This document shows positions 16,841 through 25,526 of a stretch of DNA of 64,000 nt, piece by piece. A program made the translations under genes and the position numbers. Each line of letters starts with the position of its first letter. The stretch's first letter is position 1. This stretch comes from Glaciihabitans sp. (GTDB lineage: Bacteria; Actinomycetota; Actinomycetes; Actinomycetales; Microbacteriaceae), in contig JAODMF010000001.1 of the NCBI GenBank assembly GCA_025464095.1, positions 1 to 64,000 of the forward strand, written 5' to 3'. The notes under the pieces are model-generated. The model had not been told where the DNA came from and made no database searches. It worked only from the letters and a program-made list of their open reading frames with translations.

Positions 16841-16893
16841 ACCTGCGAGCCGCGCGGGGGTCGTGGCTCGGCCGGGTGAGGGTGGCGACCGCG

Positions 16894-16899
16894 TAAACT
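16894..16899 (+). promoter_or_regulatory. Candidate -10 box TAAACT of murI
   Basis: TAAACT ends 8 bases before GTG 16908; no ribosome site is seen, which fits a near-leaderless transcript. Confidence 0.5.
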
Positions 16900-16907
16900 T
16901 GCTGCTC

Positions 16908-17750
16908 GTGACCAACGCGCCGATCGGAGTATTCGACAGCGGCGTCGGTGGACTCACCGTCGCCCGCGCGATCATCGATCAGCTGCCCAACGAATCCCTG
17001 CTCTACGTGGGCGACACCGCCCACTCTCCCTACGGCCCCAAGCCGATCGCGCAGGTACGCGAGTACGCGCTTGCCGTGCTCGACGACCTCGTCGAGCAGG
17101 GCGTGAAGCTGCTCGTCATCGCCTGCAACACGGCGTCCGCGGCCATGCTGCGGGATGCGCGCGAGCGCTACACGGAGGGCCGCGGCATCCCCGTCGTCGA
17201 GGTCATCCATCCCGCGGTGCGCGCCGCCGTGCGCCAGACCCGCAACAAGCGCATCGGAGTGATCGGCACAGCCGGGACGATCAACTCCCGCGCTTACGAG
17301 GACGCGTTCATCGCGGCATCCGACCTGGAGATCTTTAGCGAGGCCTGCCCCCGCTTCGTCGAGTTCGTCGAGGCGGGCGTCACGAGCGGTCCTGAGCTCT
17401 TCGCCACCGCCGAGGAGTACCTCGCGCCCCTGAAGGCCGCGAGCATAGACACCCTTGTGCTCGGATGCACGCACTACCCGCTGCTGGCCGGCGCGATCCA
17501 GTACGTGATGGGCGAGGATGTCACGCTCGTCTCGAGCGCGGAAGAGACGGCGTACGACGTCTACCGCACGCTGGTCAAGCACCGCCTGGAGCGCACCGCG
17601 GTCGAGCGTCCCAGCTACACGTTCGAGGCAACTGGCGAGAGTAAGGATGCGTTCCTGCGCCTCGCGAGCCGCTTCCTCGGCCCCGAAGTCACGCGAGTCG
17701 AACTCGTTGAAACCGGAACCATCCCACTGCTACAGGAGAAGAATTCATGA
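16908..17750 (+). CDS. murI: Glutamate racemase
   Basis: 280 residues. Makes D-glutamate for peptidoglycan. The N-terminal [13 protein letters not shown] is diagnostic, and both catalytic cysteines are present, in IACNTASAA and in LGCTHYPLL. The start is GTG 16908; the longer open frame upstream runs through the repeat array and has no family similarity. It overlaps rph by 4 bases (ATGA), a common actinobacterial order murI-rph-rdgB. Confidence 0.97.
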   Translation: MTNAPIGVFDSGVGGLTVARAIIDQLPNESLLYVGDTAHSPYGPKPIAQVREYALAVLDDLVEQGVKLLVIACNTASAAMLRDARERYTEGRGIPVVEVIHPAVRAAVRQTRNKRIGVIGTAGTINSRAYEDAFIAASDLEIFSEACPRFVEFVEAGVTSGPELFATAEEYLAPLKAASIDTLVLGCTHYPLLAGAIQYVMGEDVTLVSSAEETAYDVYRTLVKHRLERTAVERPSYTFEATGESKDAFLRLASRFLGPEVTRVELVETGTIPLLQEKNS

Positions 17751-18478
17751 CCCGCACCGACGGACGCGCCGACGACCAGCTTCGCGAAGTCACCATCGAG
17801 CGCGGCTGGAGCACGCAGGCTGAGGGCTCTGCCCTCATCTCGTTCGGCAACACGAAGGTGCTTTGCACGGCATCCTTCACCAACGGGGTTCCGCGCTGGC
17901 TGTCGGGCAAGGGCAAGGGCTGGGTCACGGCCGAGTACTCGATGCTGCCGCGCTCGACGAATGACCGCATGGACCGCGAGAGCGTCAAGGGCAAGATCGG
18001 CGGCCGCACGCACGAGATTTCGCGCCTGATCGGCCGGTCCCTTCGCGCCGTCATCGACACGAAAGCGCTGGGCGAGAACACGATCGTCATCGACTGCGAC
18101 GTTCTTCAGGCCGACGGTGGCACCCGCACCGCAGCGATCACGGGTGCCTACGTCGCACTCGTCGACGCGATCGAGTGGGGCCGCAACAAGGGCTTCATCG
18201 GCAAGAAGGCCGTCGCGCTCACCGACAGCGTCGCGGCCGTCTCCGTTGGCATCATCGACCAGACGCCACTGCTCGACCTGGCCTATGTCGAGGATGTCCG
18301 CGCCGAGACCGACATGAACGTGGTCGTCACCGGCCGTGGCCTTTTCGTCGAGGTCCAGGGCACTGCGGAAGGCGCGCCCTTCGACCGGGACGAACTCAAC
18401 AAACTGCTCGACCTGGCCCTCGGTGGCGCGAGGACGCTGACCGAACTGCAGAAGGCAGCGCTCGCGGGCGAGCACTAG
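17747..18478 (+). CDS. rph: Ribonuclease PH
   Basis: 243 residues, full length. Phosphorolytic 3'-5' exoribonuclease acting on tRNA 3' ends. Seen: RPxG-like N-terminus [22 protein letters not shown], the substrate loop [32 protein letters not shown] and [17 protein letters not shown] 17747 overlaps the murI stop. Its stop shares the palindrome CTAG (18475-18478) with the convergent GNAT-like gene. Confidence 0.97.
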   Translation: MTRTDGRADDQLREVTIERGWSTQAEGSALISFGNTKVLCTASFTNGVPRWLSGKGKGWVTAEYSMLPRSTNDRMDRESVKGKIGGRTHEISRLIGRSLRAVIDTKALGENTIVIDCDVLQADGGTRTAAITGAYVALVDAIEWGRNKGFIGKKAVALTDSVAAVSVGIIDQTPLLDLAYVEDVRAETDMNVVVTGRGLFVEVQGTAEGAPFDRDELNKLLDLALGGARTLTELQKAALAGEH

Positions 18479-19077
18479 TCCATCGGCGGCATCGTCTCCG
18501 TCAGCGGTGCGGCGCGCTCCGGCTTTTGCGCGGCTGCGACGAATCGTTCCCCGAGATCGGTACGGCGACCATCCGCGTGCAGCTTGCCGTTCCAGCGGTT
18601 GGCAATGTGGAAGGCTCCGGCGGCGTAGAGGATGCGCGTTCCCAGCTGCTGGCGCCGCCATTTCTCCGTCACGTAGAGCTGGTGGATGAGCCCGTCCGCC
18701 GGGTACCAGCGCACAGCCGCTACCTGCTCGTTGCTGTGGATGCCGAGTGTGGGAAACCGGTGCTTGGAGATGACGGTGCCGGCGGGCATCCGGTCGTTCG
18801 CGTAGGCGACAAGGATCGCCGCGGGCGGGTTCGCCATCGGCTCGTCGACGTAGACGAACCAGACCGGGGGAGCCTCCGGCGTCACGAACTCTGCGAACTC
18901 CACTCGCACGAGCCCCTCGGCCGATTCGAGCGTGCGCCAGAAGAGCGGCCGCGCCGGGTCAGGATGCTCCACCGTCGACCCATCCGGGTGGTCGTCGGAC
19001 AGCCGACAGGTCATCGCCCACAGTCCATTGCTGAGCTGAGAATCAGCGGAGTAGACCGAGTTGGGTAAACGATTCAT
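18475..19077 (-). CDS. GNAT-like acetyltransferase, module copy 1
   Basis: 200 residues. The C-terminal half carries a GNAT motif A-like segment, [20 protein letters not shown], with the RRQQLGT acetyl-CoA loop; the N-terminal half ([14 protein letters not shown]...WFVYVDEP) is specific to this pair of paralogues. A second copy lies at 20109-20729 and is very similar throughout. It is transcribed divergently from a cell-wall surface protein gene, and ends by overlapping rph at a shared CTAG. Substrate unknown; GNAT assignment is from the motif only. Confidence 0.75.
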   Translation of the reverse strand: MNRLPNSVYSADSQLSNGLWAMTCRLSDDHPDGSTVEHPDPARPLFWRTLESAEGLVRVEFAEFVTPEAPPVWFVYVDEPMANPPAAILVAYANDRMPAGTVISKHRFPTLGIHSNEQVAAVRWYPADGLIHQLYVTEKWRRQQLGTRILYAAGAFHIANRWNGKLHADGRRTDLGERFVAAAQKPERAAPLTETMPPMD

Positions 19078-19104
19078 TTCGGAGTGCCTTCGAGTCGCAG
19101 TTGA

Positions 19105-19117
19105 CTGATACTCTCAC
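19105..19117. promoter_or_regulatory. Conserved box CTGATACTCTCAC, module copy 1
   Basis: Lies in the 68-base divergent gap between the GNAT-like and surface-protein genes. The same box with one change is found at the matching place in copy 2 (20739-20751), while the surrounding bases differ. Candidate shared promoter or operator; GATACT could be a -10 box for the plus-strand gene. Confidence 0.55.
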
Positions 19118-19145
19118 AGGAGTTTTGAAGGAAGAGGGAAACTCA

Positions 19146-20093
19146 GTGAAGAAGAGCATCGCAGCCGTCAGTGCCGTCGTTCTCGGTGTCGGCGGTGCCG
19201 CCACCGGCGCCCTCTCCGCGTCAGCAGCGGACCCGATCAGCCCTTGCGCCAGCGCGCTCGATCACAACGTCGAGGCCACGAGCGCGGTCGACGCGCACTG
19301 GTACATGGCGTGCGAGCCGCAGTTCGGCCTGGGCAAGGCTGAGTTCACGATCACTTCCAACGAGCAGTTCCCGGCGGGTTTCACCCTCGCGGACTCGACC
19401 GAAACCGGCAGTGCGAACCTCGCGGGCAGCGGGCCGTATTTCTCCGGGACCGTTGGCTCCAACACCACGACCGGATTATTCGCGTTTTCCCCGCACGCGT
19501 ATATCGATGCTCACACGCAAAGCTATGGCGTCTTCGCCGCGTTCCCGATCACGTCGGTCGAGCAGTTCACGGGCACACTGCCCGCCACCTGCACAGCGAA
19601 TAACGCGACCTACGACCACCTGTATCGCGTCAACTACGCCTCAGCGAAGACGACCCTCACGCAGACCGTCAATGGCAAGTCGTGGAAGTTCACCATCCCT
19701 GTACACCCGCAGGCGCTCATCCTCGGCCTGAACTTCCTGGACCAGGGAACCGGGCTCGACCCGGCACGTCCCCTGTGTGCGGTGGTCGAAGGCAGCACCG
19801 CATACTTCGGTGCCCAGCAGGGCGACGGCGACTGGGACACGATCGCCGGACGCTTCGCCACCCAGAACTTCGTCGAGACCCTTGTGCCGCTCACGGACGT
19901 CAACGAGGACCTGGGCACGTTCGCCCGCGTCGTGCCCGCCTCCACTACGCCGACCGCGAGTGGTGATGCCCAGCTGGCCGAGACCGGTGTTTCGCCGGTG
20001 CCTGCCGGGATCGCTGCGGCTTCGCTCCTCGCGATCGCGGTTGGGTTCTTCGCCATCGGTCGCCGTCGGCGGTCGGCTGCGCGCAAGCACTGA
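19146..20093 (+). CDS. Cell-wall-anchored surface protein with LAETG sorting signal, copy 1
   Basis: 315 residues. Signal peptide KKSIAAVSAVVLGVGG...SASA with cleavage before ADP near residue 27. The extracellular region has four cysteines conserved with copy 2 (in SPCA, YMACEP, ATCTA and PLCAV), suggesting two disulfides. The C-terminus is a sorting signal: LAETG, a hydrophobic helix (AGIAAASLLAIAVGFFAIG) and a RRRRSAARKH tail. LAxTG sites are used by class E sortases of actinobacteria, so the protein should be covalently attached to the wall. Start is GTG 19146, matching the N-terminus of copy 2, with GAGGG upstream. Ligand or role unknown. Confidence 0.85.
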   Translation: MKKSIAAVSAVVLGVGGAATGALSASAADPISPCASALDHNVEATSAVDAHWYMACEPQFGLGKAEFTITSNEQFPAGFTLADSTETGSANLAGSGPYFSGTVGSNTTTGLFAFSPHAYIDAHTQSYGVFAAFPITSVEQFTGTLPATCTANNATYDHLYRVNYASAKTTLTQTVNGKSWKFTIPVHPQALILGLNFLDQGTGLDPARPLCAVVEGSTAYFGAQQGDGDWDTIAGRFATQNFVETLVPLTDVNEDLGTFARVVPASTTPTASGDAQLAETGVSPVPAGIAAASLLAIAVGFFAIGRRRRSAARKH

Positions 20094-20108
20094 GCGAGGG
20101 CTCGAGCG

Positions 20109-20729
20109 CTAGTCCATCGACGGCATCGTCTCCGTCAGCGGCGTGATGCGCTCGGGCCTCTGCGCGGCCACGACGAATCGCTCGCCGAGTTCCGTGCGGC
20201 GACCGTCGGCGTGAACCTTGCCGTTCCAGCGATTCGCGACGTGGAACGCCTCGACCGCGTAGATGAGGCGAGTACCGAGCTGCTGGCGACGCCATTTGTC
20301 GGTCACGTAGATCTGGTGGATGAGCCCGCCATCCGGATACCAGCGCAGGGCCGCGACCTGTTCGTCGTTGTGCACGCCCAGCGTCGGAAAACGGTACTTG
20401 GAGATCACCGTGCCGGCGGGCATCCGGTCGTTCGCGTAGGCGACCAGGTGGGCGGCCGGGGGGTTGGATTTCGGTTCGTCGACGTAGACGAACCAGACCT
20501 GCGGCGCTTCCGGCGCGACCAGGTCGGCGAACTCGAGTCGCACGAGTCCCTCCGCCGATTCGAGGGAACGCCAGAGCACCGGCCATGAGGGGTCCGGCGC
20601 CGCGACAATCGACCCATCCGGAAACTCGTCCGTCATTCGGCAGGTCATCGCCCACAGGCCATTTCCCAGCGCCGAATCGACGGTGTAAACCCAGTTCGGC
20701 AAACGGTTCACTGTGGGGCGCTTTCGCAT
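20109..20729 (-). CDS. GNAT-like acetyltransferase, module copy 2
   Basis: 206 residues, paralogue of the gene at 18475-19077 over its full length (shared stretches such as [13 protein letters not shown] and NRWNGK.HADGRRT). It has the same GNAT motif A-like [21 protein letters not shown] 20729 adds six residues; GTG 20711 would match the N-terminus of copy 1 (xNRLPN) and is an equal candidate. It ends 15 bases after the copy 1 surface-protein stop, convergent with it, and is divergent from the copy 2 surface protein. Confidence 0.75.
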   Translation of the reverse strand: MRKRPTVNRLPNWVYTVDSALGNGLWAMTCRMTDEFPDGSIVAAPDPSWPVLWRSLESAEGLVRLEFADLVAPEAPQVWFVYVDEPKSNPPAAHLVAYANDRMPAGTVISKYRFPTLGVHNDEQVAALRWYPDGGLIHQIYVTDKWRRQQLGTRLIYAVEAFHVANRWNGKVHADGRRTELGERFVVAAQRPERITPLTETMPSMD

Positions 20730-20738
20730 CGTGGTTAC

Positions 20739-20751
20739 CTGATACTGTCAC
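20739..20751. promoter_or_regulatory. Conserved box CTGATACTGTCAC, module copy 2
   Basis: Partner of the box at 19105-19117, 12 of 13 bases identical, at the same position between the divergent gene pair. Confidence 0.55.
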
Positions 20752-20775
20752 GAGAGACATCCTCGAAAGGCGCCC

Positions 20776-21723
20776 GTGAAGAAGAGCATCGCAGCCCTGT
20801 CCGCCACTGTACTGGGACTGGGCGGGGCCGTTGCTGGCGGCGCGCTCTCCGCTTCCGCCGCCGACCCGATCGCCCCGTGCGCATCCGCAACCGACCACAC
20901 GGTGGAGGCGACGAGTGCCGTCGATTCGCACTGGTACATGGCCTGCCAGCCCAAGTACGGCATGGGCAAGGCGGAGTTCTCTGTGACGTCGAATGAGGCG
21001 TTCCCCGCGGGGTTCAACCTCAATAACAGCACGGAGACTGGCACCTCCAATCTGGACGACAGCGCGCAGTACTTCTCAGCGCTGACGCCTACCTCGTCGC
21101 ACACTGGGATCTTCACCCTGTCGACGCCTGCGACCCTGGATCCTAAAACCCAGCAGTACCACGGATGGGCTGCCTTCCCGGTGACCTCGGTCGAGCAGTA
21201 CACCGGCACCTTGCCAGCAGAGTGCATGCTCCAAGGGGTCTCCTACGACCACGTGTATCGCGTCAACTATGGGGCCGCGACCACAACCTTCAAACAGAAG
21301 GTGAACGGCACGGCGTGGAACTTCGCAGTGACTCTCCACCCGCAACCGCTGATTCTCGGCCTCAATTTCAGTCCGGCCGGCACGGGACTGGACCCGGCCC
21401 GGCCCTTATGCGCCGTCCAGGGCTCCACGGCGTATTTCGGTGCGCAGCAGGACAGCGGCGACTGGGGCCACATAGCCTCATCATTCGCAACGCGGAATGC
21501 CACGGAGACTCTGGACCCGTTGACCGGATTCCCGCAGGACGTCGGCTCATTTGCCCGCCTGGCAAACGCAACGACTACGCCGACCGCGAGTGCTGATGCC
21601 CAGCTGGCCGAGACCGGTGTTTCGCCGGTGCCCGCCGGAATCGCGGCAGCCTCGCTGCTGGCGATTGCGGTTGGGTTCTTCGCCATCGGTCGTCGTCGAC
21701 GGTCGGCCGCTCGTAAGCACTGA
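20776..21723 (+). CDS. Cell-wall-anchored surface protein with LAETG sorting signal, copy 2
   Basis: 315 residues, the same length as copy 1. It has a signal peptide (KKSIAALSATVLGLGGAVAGG...SASA), the same four cysteines, and an identical C-terminal sorting signal LAETGVSPVPAG plus helix plus RRRRSAARKH. The last roughly 50 residues differ from copy 1 at only one position, while the middle is more diverged. Start GTG 20776 has GAAAGG upstream. Its stop is 2 bases before the rdgB start, so rdgB may be read from this gene's promoter. Confidence 0.85.
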   Translation: MKKSIAALSATVLGLGGAVAGGALSASAADPIAPCASATDHTVEATSAVDSHWYMACQPKYGMGKAEFSVTSNEAFPAGFNLNNSTETGTSNLDDSAQYFSALTPTSSHTGIFTLSTPATLDPKTQQYHGWAAFPVTSVEQYTGTLPAECMLQGVSYDHVYRVNYGAATTTFKQKVNGTAWNFAVTLHPQPLILGLNFSPAGTGLDPARPLCAVQGSTAYFGAQQDSGDWGHIASSFATRNATETLDPLTGFPQDVGSFARLANATTTPTASADAQLAETGVSPVPAGIAAASLLAIAVGFFAIGRRRRSAARKH

Positions 21724-21725
21724 GC

Positions 21726-22295
21726 GTGAAACTCGTTCTGGCCACCCACAACGCGCACAAGGTTGAGGAACTGCGCCGGATTCTCGGCGAGCGTTTGGGT
21801 GAGTGGGAACTGGTCGGGTATGACGGACCCGAACCAGTGGAGGACGGCGACACGTTCGAGGCCAACGCGTTGATCAAGGCGCGAGCGGCGTCCGCTTATA
21901 CCGGGCTCGCCGCGATCGCCGACGACTCCGGTATCTCTGTTGATGCGCTGGATGGCGCGCCCGGCATCCACTCGGCTCGCTTTGCGGGCACGCGCAACGA
22001 CGCCGACAACGTGGCCCTGCTGGTCTCCCGGATGTCTGGTGTCGCCGATCGCACCGCCCAGTTCACCTGTGCGGCGGCATTCGTTTCCGGCACCGTCGAG
22101 CACGTCGAGACCGCAATCTGGCCCGGAACAGTGCTCGAGGAGCCCAGCGGTGGAGGCGGATTCGGCTACGACCCGGTATTCCAACCGGCGGGCCTCTCGG
22201 TGAGTTCCGCGCAGCTGACCGCGGACGAGAAGAACGCGATCAGTCACCGGGCGCAGGCGTTCGTTCGACTCCTCGACTGGATGAGCGCGCAGTAG
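21726..22295 (+). CDS. rdgB: XTP/dITP diphosphatase (RdgB/HAM1)
   Basis: 189 residues. Hydrolyses non-canonical purine nucleoside triphosphates such as dITP and XTP. Signature elements: LVLATHNAHKVEEL at the N-terminus (SHR/ATxN-K type), DTFEANALIKA, ADDSGISVDAL, GIHSARFAG and GGGGFGYDPVF. Start is GTG 21726. In related genomes it normally follows rph directly; here the duplicated GNAT/surface-protein module sits between them. Confidence 0.95.
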   Translation: MKLVLATHNAHKVEELRRILGERLGEWELVGYDGPEPVEDGDTFEANALIKARAASAYTGLAAIADDSGISVDALDGAPGIHSARFAGTRNDADNVALLVSRMSGVADRTAQFTCAAAFVSGTVEHVETAIWPGTVLEEPSGGGGFGYDPVFQPAGLSVSSAQLTADEKNAISHRAQAFVRLLDWMSAQ

Positions 22296-22298
22296 AAT
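22293..22298 (+). promoter_or_regulatory. Candidate -10 box TAGAAT of mntH
   Basis: TAGAAT overlaps the rdgB stop and ends 5 bases before GTG 22304, so the mntH mRNA would be leaderless. No Mn riboswitch can fit in such a leader. Confidence 0.5.
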
Positions 22299-22303
22299 TC
22301 GGT

Positions 22304-23536
22304 GTGCCGAAAACAGCCGTCGCCGCCCCGAAGGTGATTCGCGGCTACCTGCTGCTCGGACCCGCCTTTGTCGCGGCGATTGCGTACGTGGATCCGGGAA
22401 ATGTCGCCGCCAACCTCACCGGCGGTGCCCGCTATGGTTACCTGCTGGTCTGGGTGCTCGTGTCCGCCAACCTGATCGCCGGGCTCGTCCAGTACCAGTC
22501 CGCAAAGCTCGGGCTCGTCACGGGCAAGACGCTGCCGGACCTGCTGGGCGAGCGACTGCGCCCGGCCGCTCGCCGCGCGTTCTGGGCGCAGGCTGAACTC
22601 GTCGCGGCGGCGACCGACCTCGCGGAGGTGATCGGCGGCGCGATCGCGCTTCGGTTGCTGTTCGACCTTCCCCTGTTGCTTGGTGGGCTGATCGTCGGAG
22701 TGGTCTCGATGGTGCTGCTCGGCCTGCAAACCCGATTCGGGCAGCGCCCGTTCGAGGGAGTGGTCATCGGGCTCCTTGCGGTCATCGCGATCGGCTTCCT
22801 GGCCGGACTCGTGGTGAATCCGCCCGATGCGGCGGCGGCGGTCGAGGGCCTCGTTCCGCGGTTCGACGGCACCGGCTCGGTGCTGCTGGCGGCCAGCATG
22901 CTCGGCGCGACGGTCATGCCGCACGCCATCTACGTTCACTCCGCGCTCGCGCGTGACCGGCATGGCCGGGCGGAGGGCGTAGAACAGACCGCCCTGCTCC
23001 TACGGGCAACCAAGGTCGATATCGGCATAGCCCTTGGACTCGCCGGCATTGTCAACATCGGGATGCTGCTGCTCGCCGCCACCAACCTGCGCGGTATCGA
23101 GGGCACCGACACGATCGAGGGTGCCCACGCGGCGATCTCGGCGACGCTCGGGCCCGGGATCGCACTGGTGTTCGCCTTCGGACTGCTGGCCTCGGGGCTC
23201 GCGTCAACATCCGTCGGCTCTTATGCGGGCGCGACGATCATGGCCGGCCTGCTTCGACGTCGGATACCGATTCTCGTTCGCAGGGTCGTCACGCTGATCC
23301 CAGCACTGCTCATTCTCGCCGCCGGGGTCGACCCGACCTTTGCGCTCATCATCAGCCAGGTGGGGCTGAGCTTCGGCATCCCCTTCGCCCTGGTGCCGCT
23401 GCTGCGGCTGACGAACGACAGGACCATCATGGGACAGGCGGCCAACGGGCGCGCGGTCAGCATCCTGCTCGCTGCAATTGTCGTGATCGTCGCCGTGCTG
23501 AACGTGGCCCTGATCGTGTTGACGGTGGCCGGCTGA
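22304..23536 (+). CDS. mntH: Nramp family divalent metal (manganese) transporter
   Basis: 410 residues with about 11 transmembrane helices. The metal-binding motifs are intact: DPGN in IAYVDPGNVAAN (helix 1) and the MPH in ATVMPHAIYVHSA (helix 6). Proton-coupled Mn2+ (and possibly Fe2+) import. The gene overlaps the DtxR-type regulator by one base (TGATG), so the two are coupled, which supports Mn as the substrate. GTG 22304 is the likely start. Confidence 0.95.
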   Translation: MPKTAVAAPKVIRGYLLLGPAFVAAIAYVDPGNVAANLTGGARYGYLLVWVLVSANLIAGLVQYQSAKLGLVTGKTLPDLLGERLRPAARRAFWAQAELVAAATDLAEVIGGAIALRLLFDLPLLLGGLIVGVVSMVLLGLQTRFGQRPFEGVVIGLLAVIAIGFLAGLVVNPPDAAAAVEGLVPRFDGTGSVLLAASMLGATVMPHAIYVHSALARDRHGRAEGVEQTALLLRATKVDIGIALGLAGIVNIGMLLLAATNLRGIEGTDTIEGAHAAISATLGPGIALVFAFGLLASGLASTSVGSYAGATIMAGLLRRRIPILVRRVVTLIPALLILAAGVDPTFALIISQVGLSFGIPFALVPLLRLTNDRTIMGQAANGRAVSILLAAIVVIVAVLNVALIVLTVAG

Positions 23537-24174
23537 TGCGCTCGCAGACGGTGATCGAGGACTACGTGAAGGTCATCTACTCCCACACGGAGTGGCAGCC
23601 GGAGCCGATCACGCCCTCCGCGCTCGCTGCTCGCCTTGGGCTCGCTCCATCGACGGTCACCGAGATGGTCAAGAAGCTTGTCGCCGATGGGCTCGTCGAA
23701 CATCGCCTCTACAGCGCGGTGCGGCTATCTGCGCGAGGCGAAGCGCTGGCGTTGCGGATGCTGCGCCGCCACCGCCTGATCGAGACCTGGCTGGTGCGGC
23801 AGTACGGTTACGGCTGGGACGAGGTGCACGACGAGGCCGAAGTGCTCGAGCACTCGTTGAGTGACCGCCTGCTCGATGCGATCGATCGCCAGCTCGGCTG
23901 CCCGGAGCGGGATCCGCACGGGGATGCGATTCCGCGCGCGGACGGCACGGTGGTGCGCCCGGATGCCGTGCTGCTGTCGGAAGCACCGACCGGTCACCGT
24001 GGGCAAGTGGTGCGCATCAGCGATCGCGACCCGTCACTGCTGCGGAGCCTGGAGGAGTGCGGCCTGGCGGTGGATGCTTCCGTCGAGGTCGTGGACGCGA
24101 CCACCGTTCGCAGTGGCGGCATGGAGCTCGTGCTGCCGCAGGCTGCGGCGAGTGCAATCTGGCTCAGCGCGTGA
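23536..24174 (+). CDS. DtxR/MntR family metal-dependent repressor
   Basis: 212 residues. N-terminal winged helix with the recognition helix LAARLGLAPSTVTEMVKKL, then the dimerisation/metal domain (LRRHRLIETWLVRQYGYGWDEVHDEAEVLEHSLSD, with the E/H/E ligands usual in the family) and a C-terminal SH3-like FeoA domain (GHRGQVVRISDRDP). ATG 23536 overlaps the mntH stop. It is expected to repress mntH when manganese is plentiful; no operator is identified. Confidence 0.92.
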   Translation: MRSQTVIEDYVKVIYSHTEWQPEPITPSALAARLGLAPSTVTEMVKKLVADGLVEHRLYSAVRLSARGEALALRMLRRHRLIETWLVRQYGYGWDEVHDEAEVLEHSLSDRLLDAIDRQLGCPERDPHGDAIPRADGTVVRPDAVLLSEAPTGHRGQVVRISDRDPSLLRSLEECGLAVDASVEVVDATTVRSGGMELVLPQAAASAIWLSA

Positions 24175-24185
24175 GGCGCACGCCG

Positions 24186-24191
24186 TAGGGT
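24186..24191 (+). promoter_or_regulatory. Candidate -10 box TAGGGT of the HEAT-repeat gene
   Basis: TAGGGT ends 6 bases before GTG 24198, consistent with leaderless transcription. Confidence 0.4.
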
Positions 24192-24197
24192 TGAGGC

Positions 24198-24743
24198 GTG
24201 GCTGCAGACGATTTCACCGTTCCCCTGGATGCCTCGCCGGCGGATCGCATCGCTGTTGCGGTTGAGCGCTACGGCGAGCAAGAGGTGGCCGTGAAGGCCG
24301 CATCGCTTCTGCTCGGCGCAAACGAGGGCGAGGAGTTCCTCCTGTTCGTTGGCGGCGTGCACGCTCGCGGTGTGCTCGACGGCGCCCCGGTGCTGTACTG
24401 GCCCGAGCTGTGGGGAGCCCGCGCGCTCATGTACGCGTGGGACGCATCCGCTGCCACGGCGATCGAGCAGGGGTTGTCGAACCAGTCGTGGCGCGTGCGG
24501 GAGATGAGCGCCAAGGTCGTGGCGCTGCGAAAGCTGGCCTACGCGCAGAAGCTCAACGAGTTGCTGGAAGACTCCGTGCCGCGCGTTCGCGCCCAGGCGG
24601 CCCGCGCCCTCGGCTACGTCGGCGGTTCCGAGCAGGTGGATGCCGTCACGGCGCTGTTGCGCGACCCCGACATCGACGTGCGCCGCCGCGCGGGCGAGGC
24701 GCTCACCATGCTCGGCGAGCGTCCGGACCGCGCGGCCGACTGA
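24198..24743 (+). CDS. HEAT-repeat domain protein
   Basis: 181 residues. The C-terminal two thirds consists of helical repeats ending in SVPRVRAQAARALGYVG and DIDVRRRAGEALTMLG, the typical D..VR..A..AL.. pattern of HEAT/PBS lyase-like repeats. No catalytic motif is visible. Likely a cytoplasmic protein-interaction scaffold; partner unknown. Convergent with the DedA gene. Confidence 0.8.
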   Translation: MAADDFTVPLDASPADRIAVAVERYGEQEVAVKAASLLLGANEGEEFLLFVGGVHARGVLDGAPVLYWPELWGARALMYAWDASAATAIEQGLSNQSWRVREMSAKVVALRKLAYAQKLNELLEDSVPRVRAQAARALGYVGGSEQVDAVTALLRDPDIDVRRRAGEALTMLGERPDRAAD

Positions 24744-24752
24744 TCGCCCGGG

Positions 24753-25490
24753 CTACTCGAAGTCGCGCGGAGGAAGCGTTACGTCTGCATCCGTGGGTAC
24801 CGGCATCGGCAGTCCCTGCGCCGCGAGACGACGGGCCTTCACCCGGGTCGAGACGTAGTGGATGATCGTCGGGATCAGCGTGAGCAGCACGACGCCGATG
24901 AGGATGACGTCGATGTAGTGCACGACGAAGTCCGCGAGCGGCTTGATGTTGCCGAGGATGTACCCGGCAACGGTAACGCCCGCGCCCCAGATCAGTGCAC
25001 CAACGAGGTTGTACAGCGAGTACTTGCGGTAGTTCATCTTGCCGACGCCAGCTGCGATCGGCGCGAACGTGCGCACAACGGGAACGAAGCGGGCGAAGAT
25101 CACGGCCCGCGCTCCGTATCGGTCGAAGAACGCGTTGGTGCGCTTGACATTCGCGATGGAGAAAAAGCCGCTCTCCTTGCGTTCGAAGATGGCGGGACCA
25201 GCCTTCTTGCCGATGTAGTAGCCCACCTCGCCGCCGAGGAATGCCGCGACTCCGATGGCCAGTGCGACCCACAGGATGTTGACGTGGATGACGCCCTGGA
25301 AGGTGAGCAGACCGGTGATCAGCAGCAGGGTGTCGCCGGGAAAGATGAAGCCGATGAGCAGGCCGGTCTCCGCGAAGATGATCGCACACACGAGCACGAG
25401 TGCCCACGGCCCTGATCCGTCGATAAGCGCCTTCGGGTCCAGCCAGGGGACCAGCGCCGCATGGGCGATGGGGATGAGTGTGTGCAGCAA
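24753..25490 (-). CDS. DedA family membrane protein
   Basis: 245 residues. DedA/SNARE-associated domain with the patterns ETGLLIGFIFPGDTLL, GGEVGYYIGKKAG, and FARFVPVVRTFAPIAAGVGKM containing the essential-type Arg. Family members are needed for membrane homeostasis and are proposed to flip undecaprenyl phosphate or phospholipid. The longer open frame to 25565 runs into the tRNA gene; I chose TTG 25490, which has GGAG 8 bases upstream. The C-terminal tail is charged and cytoplasmic. Confidence 0.9.
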   Translation of the reverse strand: MLHTLIPIAHAALVPWLDPKALIDGSGPWALVLVCAIIFAETGLLIGFIFPGDTLLLITGLLTFQGVIHVNILWVALAIGVAAFLGGEVGYYIGKKAGPAIFERKESGFFSIANVKRTNAFFDRYGARAVIFARFVPVVRTFAPIAAGVGKMNYRKYSLYNLVGALIWGAGVTVAGYILGNIKPLADFVVHYIDVILIGVVLLTLIPTIIHYVSTRVKARRLAAQGLPMPVPTDADVTLPPRDFE

Positions 25491-25526
25491 GGGATGTCTC
25501 CAGTCAAAGTTCGGCGGCAGGCGTCG

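Noticed and set aside
16314..16907. Long open frame extending murI upstream through pncB and the repeat array
   Set aside because: It runs antisense to pncB and through non-coding repeats; glutamate racemase similarity begins at GTG 16908.
22250..22304. Possible yybP-ykoY manganese riboswitch before mntH
   Set aside because: There is no room: the -10 box and start codon imply a leaderless transcript, and the upstream bases are rdgB coding sequence.
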